Positions 1 to 5,269 of a DNA stretch of 14,763 bases are shown here, one piece after another. Origin of the DNA: Streptomyces katrae (lineage in GTDB: Bacteria > Actinomycetota > Actinomycetes > Streptomycetales > Streptomycetaceae); the NCBI RefSeq assembly GCF_000966975.1, contig NZ_JZWV01000454.1, positions 1 through 14,763 of the forward strand. The letters run 5' to 3'. The notes beneath the pieces were generated by a model. It saw nothing but the letters and a program-made list of their open reading frames with translations, was not told the DNA's origin and did no database searches. Numbering within the stretch: the first letter of the stretch is position 1; each line of letters opens with the position of its first letter. The translations under genes were made by a program, and so were the position numbers.

Positions 1-8
1 GGCACGAA

Positions 9-53
9 AGGGCCGGCCGCGGCGTTCCCCACGGGGCGCCCGCGGCCGGCCCT
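9..53 (-). terminator. Hairpin terminator of the TetR-family gene
   Basis: A perfect 14-bp inverted repeat has arms AGGGCCGGCCGCGG (9-22) and CCGCGGCCGGCCCT (40-53) around a 17-base loop. Read leftward, the stem is followed by a short TTT tract. It lies 18 bases beyond the stop codon of the leftward regulator gene. This fits an intrinsic terminator for that gene, possibly acting in both directions. Confidence 0.7.
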
Positions 54-71
54 CCGGCTCCCCCCACCCCC

Positions 72-716
72 TCAGGCGCGGGCGGTGAGGCCGTGCATCA
101 GCAGCGCGGTGAAGGCGGCCACCCAGCCCTCGTCCACCGGCTCGGAGCTGACCAGCGCGCGGTGCACCACCGTGCCCGCGATCACGTCGAAGATCAGGTC
201 CGTGGTGTGCCCGGCCAGGGACTGGTCCTCCTCGTACGGGAGCTCCCCGCGGGCCTGCGCCCGTTCGCGCCCCAGTACGACGAGACGTTTCTGCCGGTCC
301 ACGATCGCCGACCGGATCCGGTCCCGCAGCGCCTCGTCCCGGGTGGACTCGGCGACCACCGCCATCAGGGCCGTACGGGCCTCCGGGCGCCGCAGCAGCG
401 CCGCGAACTGCAGGACCACGTACTCGATGTCGGCTTCCAGCGATCCCCGGTCGGGCAGTTCGAGCGCGTCGAAGAGCTCCGCCACCGCGTCCACGACCAG
501 CTCGTTCTTCCCCGCCCAGCGCCGGTACAGGGTGGTCTTCGCGACCCCGGCGCGGGCCGAGACGTCCCCCATCGTCAGCTTCGACCAGCCCAGCTCCACC
601 AGCGCGTCCCGCGTCGCCGCCAGGATCGCCGCGTCCGCAGCCGCGCTGCGGGGGCGGCCGGTGCGGCCGGGCTGGGGGGTGCTGCGGGAGCAGGGGTTGC
701 GCATGGCCGAGACCAT
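72..716 (-). CDS. TetR/AcrR-family transcriptional repressor
   Basis: A 214-residue protein, the normal size for TetR regulators. The N-terminal DNA-binding domain covers about residues 20-80: a GRPR lead-in, a first helix ending in LVELGW, and the helix-turn-helix VSARAGVAKTTLYRRW followed by KNELV, which is the family signature. The rest is an all-helical ligand-binding and dimerisation region whose ligand cannot be inferred. ATG codons at 716 and 704 are both possible starts and neither has a convincing ribosome site; I use the longer form. The gene is divergent from the TPR-thioredoxin gene. The shared intergenic region has a perfect palindrome (791-813) overlapping a candidate promoter for this gene, so it probably represses itself and perhaps its neighbour. 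The family call is certain; the physiological role is unknown. Confidence 0.93.
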   Translation of the reverse strand: MVSAMRNPCSRSTPQPGRTGRPRSAAADAAILAATRDALVELGWSKLTMGDVSARAGVAKTTLYRRWAGKNELVVDAVAELFDALELPDRGSLEADIEYVVLQFAALLRRPEARTALMAVVAESTRDEALRDRIRSAIVDRQKRLVVLGRERAQARGELPYEEDQSLAGHTTDLIFDVIAGTVVHRALVSSEPVDEGWVAAFTALLMHGLTARA

Positions 717-790
717 ACCCGCCAGTAGCGGAACCGTCGGGGGCCCTGGAGCTGTGGTTCAGATCACGGGGCGGACGGCGCCCGGGGGAG

Positions 791-813
791 TTACGCTACG
801 GCTCGTAGCGTAA
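791..813. promoter_or_regulatory. Perfect palindromic operator, probably for the adjacent TetR regulator
   Basis: The arms TTACGCTACG (791-800) and CGTAGCGTAA (804-813) are exact reverse complements around a 3-base spacer GCT. The size and symmetry are typical of TetR-dimer operators. It sits in the divergent region 78 bases upstream of the tetR start and overlaps a candidate leftward promoter. The regulator bound is inferred from adjacency only. Confidence 0.75.
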
Positions 814-822
814 GAGCGACAA
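793..822 (-). promoter_or_regulatory. Candidate promoter of the tetR gene
   Basis: On the minus strand, TTGTCG (-35, at 817-822) and TAGCGT (-10, at 793-798) are separated by 18 bases, a reasonable housekeeping-sigma promoter for Streptomyces. The -10 lies inside the left arm of the palindrome at 791-813, so a bound repressor would block polymerase. This would give a leader of about 70 bases before the ATG at 716. Confidence 0.45.
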
Positions 823-896
823 CCACGCGAAGAGCTACCGGCGCCAGGTGGGGACCCGGCGTCACAGCGGTACGGCAGGAACAGCAGCACCACGCG

Positions 897-918
897 GAAA
901 CGCCGGACACGGCGTTTC
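897..918. repeat. 9-bp inverted repeat flanked by direct repeats, upstream of the thioredoxin gene
   Basis: The arms GAAACGCCG (897-905) and CGGCGTTTC (910-918) pair perfectly around GACA. The 7-mer CACGCGG occurs at 891-897 and again at 918-924, bracketing the hairpin. It lies about 60 bases upstream of the thioredoxin start codon and could be an operator or a leader hairpin. No known motif is recognised. Confidence 0.5.
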
Positions 919-976
919 ACGCGGGATCTTCCGGGATCCTTTTCGTCGGCGCGCGCATACGGGGGAGGATGTACGC

Positions 977-1957
977 ATGCAGCCCAGAAACATGTCCATG
1001 AGCGGCGTCGTCGACCTCGCCGCGGTGAAGGCGGCCGGCGAAGCCAAGGCGAAGGCCGAGCAGGCCCGGGCGGAGGCGGCCCGTCAGGGCGGCGGCGCGC
1101 CCGGTGGCGCCGTACCCCCGTCCGCGCTCGTCATCGACGTCGACGAGGCCGGGTTCGAAAGCGCCGTCCTCCAGCTGTCCAACGAGGTCCCGGTCGTCCT
1201 CGACTTCTGGGCCGAGTGGTGCGAGCCGTGCAAGCAGCTCGGCCCGCTCCTGGAGCGGCTGGCCGTCGAGGCGAACGGCCGCTTCGTCCTGGCGAAGATC
1301 GACGTGGACGCCAACCAGATGCTGATGCAGCAGTTCGGCATCCAGGGCATCCCGGCCGTGTTCGCCGTGGTCGCCGGCCAGGTGCTGCCGCTGTTCCAGG
1401 GCGTGGCCCCCGAGCAGCAGATCCGCGAGACCCTGGCCCAGCTGGTCCAGGTCGCCGAGGAGCGCTTCGGCATCCTCGGCCTCCAGGTCGACCCCGACGC
1501 CTCGGGCGCCCCGGCGGCCCCGGCCCCCGTGCCGGCCGGCCCGTACGACGCGCTGCTGGAGGCGGCGGTCGTCGCGCTGGACGCGGGCGACCTGGGCGGC
1601 GCCGTGCAGGCGTACAAGAACGTGCTCGCGGACGACCCGGCCAACAGCGAGGCCAAGCTGGGCCTGGCCCAGGCCGAGCTGCTCTCCCGGGTGCAGCACA
1701 TGGACCCGCAGGCCGTGCGCACGGCCGCGGCCGAGAACCCGCGCGACCCGGCCGCCCAGATGGCCGCGGCCGACCTGGACCTGGCCGGCGGTCACGTGGC
1801 GGACGCCTTCTCCCGCCTGGTGGACACCGTGCGGGTGACGGCGGGTGACGAGCGGGACTCCGTACGGGTAAGGCTGCTGGAGCTGTTCGAGGTGATCGGC
1901 GCCGACGACCCGCGGGTGACGGCGGCCCGCACGGCGCTGGCGCGCGTGCTCTTCTAG
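977..1957 (+). CDS. Thioredoxin-fold protein with C-terminal TPR-like domain (CnoX/YbbN-like)
   Basis: A 326-residue cytoplasmic protein; no signal peptide is seen. Residues 1-45 are an Ala/Lys/Glu-rich leader. Residues about 50-160 form a thioredoxin fold with VVLDFWAEWCEPCKQ, so the redox motif is Cys82-Glu-Pro-Cys85 where classical thioredoxins have CGPC, and the cis-proline motif GIPAV (Pro126) is present. After a Pro/Ala linker near residue 180, a helical tetratricopeptide-like domain (about 185-326) has repeats such as DALLEAAVVALDAGDLGGAV. This architecture matches chaperedoxins of the YbbN/CnoX type, which protect substrates from aggregation and over-oxidation and hand them to chaperones; that role is family knowledge, not shown here. 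The ATG at 977 is chosen because GGGGGAGG (961-968) lies 8 bases upstream. An in-frame GTG at 848 lacks such a site and would add a region containing the hairpin at 897-918. Both cysteines are present, so oxidoreductase activity is possible. Confidence 0.92.
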   Translation: MQPRNMSMSGVVDLAAVKAAGEAKAKAEQARAEAARQGGGAPGGAVPPSALVIDVDEAGFESAVLQLSNEVPVVLDFWAEWCEPCKQLGPLLERLAVEANGRFVLAKIDVDANQMLMQQFGIQGIPAVFAVVAGQVLPLFQGVAPEQQIRETLAQLVQVAEERFGILGLQVDPDASGAPAAPAPVPAGPYDALLEAAVVALDAGDLGGAVQAYKNVLADDPANSEAKLGLAQAELLSRVQHMDPQAVRTAAAENPRDPAAQMAAADLDLAGGHVADAFSRLVDTVRVTAGDERDSVRVRLLELFEVIGADDPRVTAARTALARVLF

Positions 1958-2024
1958 AGCCCCGCCCGGCTCCGGCTGGAGCGGTATGGCGTCGGGTGAC
2001 CGGCGATTTGTTGACACGGAGATA

Positions 2025-2070
2025 AACAGCGGCCGCGCTTTGCCAAAACTTGGCAATCGCGGCCGCTGTT
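2025..2070. terminator. Large compound inverted repeat after the thioredoxin gene
   Basis: The outer arms AACAGCGGCCGC (2025-2036) and GCGGCCGCTGTT (2059-2070) are exact reverse complements. Inside them a second perfect repeat TTGCCAA (2040-2046) / TTGGCAA (2050-2056) closes on the 3-base loop AAC. The structure starts 67 bases after the thioredoxin stop. It fits a strong terminator without a U-tract, common in Streptomyces; read leftward it is followed by TGTTTAT. A protein-binding role for the inner palindrome is also possible. Confidence 0.55.
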
Positions 2071-2194
2071 ACTCGGAGTAAATCGAACCCCGTGAACTGT
2101 CCGGTTGGTTCCTTCTTCACCCCTTCTGTCGTGGCCCAGGGTGACACCCTGTGTGGCCGCTGTGTGTCGTACGGCGGCCCTCCGGTTACCCAGC

Positions 2195-2212
2195 CGTTAC
2201 CCGCGAGTAACG
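2195..2212. promoter_or_regulatory. TTAC...GTAA palindrome, candidate operator of the envelope operon
   Basis: CGTTAC (2195-2200) and GTAACG (2207-2212) pair perfectly around CCGCGA, and the core TTACCCGCGAGTAA is symmetric at 12 of 14 positions. The heptamer GTTACCC occurs here (2196-2202) and once more just upstream (2185-2191). The shape resembles TetR-family operators. It is about 350 bases before the DUF6230 start. Which regulator binds is unknown. Confidence 0.4.
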
Positions 2213-2306
2213 ACCCCCCTTGTGCCCCGGCCTGGAATGGACCACGATCGGCGACGCTCGGTCCTTCCCGTAGAGCCGCTCACCCGGCGGCCGCGGCGGA
2301 GGGTCC

Positions 2307-2379
2307 CCACCGGGCGGGCCGGTGGCACGCACACCGGCCGTGGACAGGGGGGTCTCTGCCACACCGGCAGGGCCTGTCC
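2307..2379 (+). repeat. Stacked hairpins in the DUF6230 upstream region
   Basis: Hairpin one has CCACCGG (2307-2313) and CCGGTGG (2319-2325) around 5 bases. Hairpin two is nested: outer arms GGACAGG (2342-2348) and CCTGTCC (2373-2379), inner arms CTGCC (2356-2360) and GGCAG (2366-2370). They could form in a leader RNA if transcription starts upstream, for example near 2212. No known riboswitch is recognised. Confidence 0.35.
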
Positions 2380-2409
2380 TCCAGGTTGCGCGAACGCGTG
2401 GCCCAGTGG

Positions 2410-2439
2410 TTGTCGCTCGGGGGTGATCGCCGGTGTATC
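2410..2439 (+). promoter_or_regulatory. Candidate promoter of the DUF6230 operon
   Basis: TTGTCG (2410-2415) and TGTATC (2434-2439) are separated by 18 bases on the coding strand, giving a start near 2446 and a leader of about 110 bases. The -35 is good for Streptomyces and the -10 is weak. Assigned by inspection only. Confidence 0.3.
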
Positions 2440-2558
2440 GGACGCGGCTGCGCCGCGGCTCGGCCGCCTGCGCTCCTTCCCGAGGACGTAGCACTTCTCC
2501 CATCCCAGGCCGGGCTCTGTTCCGGACCGGAGATGTACGTCCGAGAAGGAGGAACGAA

Positions 2559-3203
2559 ATGAGTTCTCAGGTTCGTGGCGGGACCAGATGGAAGCGCTTC
2601 GCGCTCGTCATGGTGCCGTCCATCGCGGCCACGGCCGCGGTCGGTGTGGGTCTGGCGCAGGGTGCCCTCGCGGCCTCGTTCAGCGTTTCCGGCCAGGACT
2701 TCAAGGTGTCGGCCGACCAGCTCGTCGGTGACAACCTGATCCAGTACGGCAGCGTTGCCGAGGGTGCGACCCTCGGCAGCAAGGACATCAGCAAGCACCC
2801 GGTGACGATCTCCGGCTTCAGCCGTGCCGAGATCACCAACATGTGCCAGTCGCTGGTCACGCCGGTGCCGGGCCTCGGCGCCATCACGCTCCAGCTGCAC
2901 ACCGGCAACAAGGGCAAGCCGGCCGTCGCCGAGAACATCTACCTCGACGTCGCCGAGCTGGACGCGGACGCCAAGTTCGACCAGCTCGACATCGGTGTCG
3001 CGGTGGGCGACGGCAGCCACGTCACCAAGCCGGTCCCCGGCACGGTGGCGGACGGCGGCCTGTTCTCGCAGCGCGCCAAGAAGGCGACGCTGACGAACGT
3101 GCGCCAGAAGGCGTGGGCGACGACGGCGGGTACCTTCACGCTGCCCGACCTCAAGCTGCGCCTGCTCAGCGGCAACCAGCCGTGCTACCAGGACGAGAAG
3201 TAA
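2559..3203 (+). CDS. Secreted DUF6230 family protein, function unknown
   Basis: A 214-residue protein. The basic N-terminus (RGGTRWKRF) precedes a hydrophobic stretch (residues 15-35) ending in GALA-AS, a signal peptide with likely cleavage after Ala38. The mature part alternates polar and hydrophobic residues as a beta-rich fold would. It has motifs FKVSADQL (48-55), HPVTISGF (80-87), NIYLDVAEL (127-135) and GTFTLPDL (191-198). It has only two cysteines, Cys96 and Cys209 near the C-terminus, which could form a disulphide outside the cell. I recognise it as DUF6230, a Streptomyces family often mislabelled cholesterol esterase; I see no Gly-x-Ser-x-Gly or other esterase motif. The ATG at 2559 has AAGGAGG (2546-2552) 6 bases upstream. 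It is first in a rightward set with a DUF6114 membrane protein and a stalked secreted protein, so a joint envelope role is inferred. Confidence 0.9.
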   Translation: MSSQVRGGTRWKRFALVMVPSIAATAAVGVGLAQGALAASFSVSGQDFKVSADQLVGDNLIQYGSVAEGATLGSKDISKHPVTISGFSRAEITNMCQSLVTPVPGLGAITLQLHTGNKGKPAVAENIYLDVAELDADAKFDQLDIGVAVGDGSHVTKPVPGTVADGGLFSQRAKKATLTNVRQKAWATTAGTFTLPDLKLRLLSGNQPCYQDEK

Positions 3204-3227
3204 GCCTCGTCCCGGACGTGTGACTGA

Positions 3228-3271
3228 CCGGACGGGCGGGCGGCGGCAGCCGCCGGTGCCCGCCCGTCCGG
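3228..3271 (+). terminator. Strong hairpin inside the envelope operon
   Basis: The arms CCGGACGGGCGGGC (3228-3241) and GCCCGCCCGTCCGG (3258-3271) pair over 14 bp, and inside them GGCGG (3242-3246) pairs with CCGCC (3250-3254). It starts 25 bases after the DUF6230 stop and ends 46 bases before the DUF6114 start, with no U-tract. It may terminate part of the transcripts or protect the 3' end of the DUF6230 message, so that the first gene is expressed more than the next two. Confidence 0.65.
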
Positions 3272-3317
3272 GCTCCACAGAGTTCTCCGTACCACCGTTT
3301 CCAGGGAGCTGTTGTCC

Positions 3318-3869
3318 ATGAACCCCCAGGCCCCGGTTCACGCCGCAGACGATCACTGGCTCACCGTCGTGTACTACCGCTTCCGTGCCTGGCGGGGAGA
3401 GCGCCCCTTCTGGGCCGGCCTGTTCACGCTCCTCGGCGGCGTCCCGATCGTCTACTTCCCGTTCGCGGACATCCGGCTGGGCAACGTCACCCTCGCGATG
3501 GCGACGACGACCGGCTCCGGGTCGCTGATCATCGGCATCCTGCTGATCACGCTGGGCCTGGCCCTGTGGTTCCAGAAGGGCATCCGCGTCTTCGCGGGCG
3601 TCGCCGCGATCCTGCTCGCCCTCGTGTCGATCCCGCTGTCCAACCTGGGCGGCTTCTTCATCGGCTTCCTCACCTCCATGGTCGGCGGCTGCCTCGCGCT
3701 GGCCTGGGCGCCGGGCGTCCCGGTGGAGGAGGAGCCCGAGCAGGCCGAAGCGGCCGAAGGGGCGCCGGTGGACCCGTTCCACGGCATCCCGGGTCCCCGC
3801 GGGACGGAAACGCCGTACCTGACCGAGAAGACTGCCCACGCCGATGGCGGGAGGAACAGTGCGGGGTGA
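3318..3869 (+). CDS. DUF6114 family membrane protein, function unknown
   Basis: A 183-residue protein with an N-terminal polar region containing FRAWRGERPFW, then four hydrophobic segments: about residues 37-55 (GLFTLLGGVPIVYFPF), 68-90 (SLIIGILLITLGLALWF), 94-112 (FAGVAAILLALVSIPLSN) and 114-136 (FFIGFLTSMVGGCLALAWA). The tail is acidic (EEEPEQAEAAE) and probably cytoplasmic. It matches DUF6114, which in Streptomyces commonly sits beside DUF6230 genes; that pairing is from memory. The ATG at 3318 has AGGGAG (3303-3308) 9 bases upstream; a TTG at 3312 is too close to that site. The gene overlaps the next one by 11 bases, so the two are probably translationally coupled. No enzymatic motif is visible; a membrane anchor or partner for the two secreted proteins is inference. 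Confidence 0.88.
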   Translation: MNPQAPVHAADDHWLTVVYYRFRAWRGERPFWAGLFTLLGGVPIVYFPFADIRLGNVTLAMATTTGSGSLIIGILLITLGLALWFQKGIRVFAGVAAILLALVSIPLSNLGGFFIGFLTSMVGGCLALAWAPGVPVEEEPEQAEAAEGAPVDPFHGIPGPRGTETPYLTEKTAHADGGRNSAG

Positions 3870-5163
3870 CGAGACGCAGCGGGGCGTGGCCCCCGGCGCA
3901 GAGTCCCGTGAGAGAAAGGGCCGCCACGCGGCGCCCAGGAAGTCGTTGCTGAACAAGCTCCAGATACCCGTCGGCAAGACGATGGCGCTGGCGGCGATGC
4001 CGACGGCCGTGCTCGTCGGGATGGGCATGGCGCCCAAGATGGCGCTGGCGGACGACAAGGACATCCCCTTCGCGCCCGGTCCCTGCGTGACGCGCTCCGA
4101 CGAGCCCTCCGCTTCGGCCTCGCCGTCCCCGTCCGGTTCCCCGTCGGCGACGCCCTCGCCCGGTGCGTCGCCGGGTGCGAGCCCCTCGCCGGGTGCCAGC
4201 CAGGCCCCGAAGCCGGGTGTGAGCCCGGCGGCGACCCCGTCGGCGAAGCAGCCCGAGGCCCCGAAGGAGCGGAAGCAGGAGACCCCGGCGGCCACGCCGT
4301 CCGCGAGCGCCTCCCCGTCCCCCTCGGCCACGAAGACGACGAACCCGCTCGATCCGCTGGGTGTCGGCGACGCCCTCAAGGGCCTCGTGGACGGTCTCGG
4401 CAAGCCCCTCCAGGGCGCGCAGAAGCCGGCCGCCCCGGCGCCCGCCCCCAGCACGTCCGGCACTCCGAAGGCCCCGGCCGCCGACCCGACGGCCGACGCC
4501 ATCCGTGACGCCGCGAAGAAGGCCGGCGCCACGGTCGAGGAGCTGCCGCAGGACGTCAAGGACACCGTCAAGACCCCCAAGGACGAGTCGGGCAAGACGG
4601 CGGCCGACGAGGACGGGACGGACGGCGCCTCGCCCTCCCCCTCCGCCACCGTGGACCCGGACGGCAAGCAGCCCTTCCCCTGCCCCACCTTCGACGCCAA
4701 GGCCCTGGCCGACGCGAAGCTGGAGCAGGGCATCCCGCTCCTGCCCGACGAGCCCTGGTACCTGGACAGCTCCCTGCTGACCCTCTACGGCCTCGACTAC
4801 GAGGGCATCGTGGAGGTGAAGACGGCGAGCGGGAAGACCAAGAAGGTCCTGAAGTTCACGGCGGACTCGCTGGACATCAAGGACCTGTACCAGACCGTCG
4901 GGAAGACGGGGAACGTCGCCCACCTGAAGTCGCGCCCGGGCTCCACGTCCAAGATCCGCGACGGCAAGGTCACGATGTACACGGAGAGCCTCAAGGGCAA
5001 CCTCTTCGGGCTCATCCCGATCGAGTTCACCCCGAACAGCCCGCCGCCCCTGAACGTCCCCTTCGCGTTCTTCACGCACGTCAAGGTCGTCCAGGCCGGC
5101 CAGTTCGGCGGCAACCTCACCGTCCCCGGCCTGCACAACTACATCGGCCCGCCGGAGGGCTAG
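3859..5163 (+). CDS. Secreted protein with Pro/Ala/Ser-rich stalk and beta-rich C-terminal domain
   Basis: A 434-residue protein from the GTG at 3859, chosen because GGGAGG (3849-3854) precedes it by 4 bases; an ATG at 3844 lacks a ribosome site. Residues 1-64 are a long basic leader and hydrophobic segment ending in MALA-DD, a probable signal peptide cut after Ala64. Residues 80-270 are low-complexity, rich in Ser-Pro, Ala and Lys, as in stalks that cross the Gram-positive cell wall. Residues 270-434 look folded and beta-rich, starting at PFPCPTF and including KFTADSL (332-338), KVTMYTESL (370-378), FFTHVKV (404-410) and GGNLTVPGL (417-425). Two cysteines, Cys76 and Cys274, bracket the stalk. 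No sortase LPxTG motif or C-terminal helix is present. The start overlaps the DUF6114 stop, so co-expression is likely. I do not recognise a named family with confidence. The C-terminal motifs resemble those of the DUF6230 product upstream. Confidence 0.85.
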   Translation: MRGDETQRGVAPGAESRERKGRHAAPRKSLLNKLQIPVGKTMALAAMPTAVLVGMGMAPKMALADDKDIPFAPGPCVTRSDEPSASASPSPSGSPSATPSPGASPGASPSPGASQAPKPGVSPAATPSAKQPEAPKERKQETPAATPSASASPSPSATKTTNPLDPLGVGDALKGLVDGLGKPLQGAQKPAAPAPAPSTSGTPKAPAADPTADAIRDAAKKAGATVEELPQDVKDTVKTPKDESGKTAADEDGTDGASPSPSATVDPDGKQPFPCPTFDAKALADAKLEQGIPLLPDEPWYLDSSLLTLYGLDYEGIVEVKTASGKTKKVLKFTADSLDIKDLYQTVGKTGNVAHLKSRPGSTSKIRDGKVTMYTESLKGNLFGLIPIEFTPNSPPPLNVPFAFFTHVKVVQAGQFGGNLTVPGLHNYIGPPEG

Positions 5164-5183
5164 CCTCCCGGCAAGCGGAAAAC

Positions 5184-5236
5184 ACCGAGGGCGGCACCCC
5201 GGGTCCCTGTTACGGGACCGGGGTGCCGCCCTCGGT
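5184..5236. terminator. Bidirectional terminator between the envelope operon and pyk
   Basis: Arms 5184-5207 and 5214-5236 form a stem of about 23 bp with one bulged G, closed by the 6-base loop TGTTAC. Read leftward the stem is followed by GTTTTCC, a short U-tract that serves pyk; read rightward by CTCTGTG. It lies between the stops of two convergent genes (5163 and 5270), so it most likely ends transcription from both sides. Confidence 0.9.
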
Positions 5237-5269
5237 CTCTGTGCGGCAGAGTCGGGCGGCCCGGGGGCC

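Larger units (their letters stand above)
1958..2558. other. 600-base non-coding region before the DUF6230 gene
   Basis: I see no credible gene here; open frames through it have poor codon usage for this genome. It contains a large compound inverted repeat (2025-2070), a TTAC...GTAA palindrome (2195-2212), stacked hairpins (2307-2379), a small hairpin GCGGC-TGC-GCCGC (2444-2456) and a candidate promoter (2410-2439). Together they suggest a terminator for the thioredoxin gene followed by a long regulatory or leader region for the envelope operon. Confidence 0.6.

Noticed and set aside
848..976. A longer thioredoxin start at GTG 848
   Set aside because: The added 43 residues are Arg/Gly-rich and cover a perfect inverted repeat; ATG 977 has a strong ribosome site.
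2011..2039. A promoter from TTGACA at 2011-2016
   Set aside because: The positions 16-19 bases downstream fall in the GC-rich arm of the inverted repeat with no -10-like sequence.
2050..2562. Open frames of 128-170 codons in the region before DUF6230
   Set aside because: Codon usage is poor for this genome, no ribosome site precedes them, and the translations are Pro/Arg-rich with no domain; the region is better explained by hairpins and control sites.
2559..3203. Cholesterol esterase function for the DUF6230 protein
   Set aside because: No nucleophile elbow, catalytic triad or lipase motif is visible in the small secreted domain.
2280..4733. An 817-codon minus-strand open frame across the envelope operon
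   Set aside because: It is antisense to three genes with good ribosome sites, and its low-complexity Ser/Gly/Ala translation mirrors the Pro-rich stalk of the sense gene.
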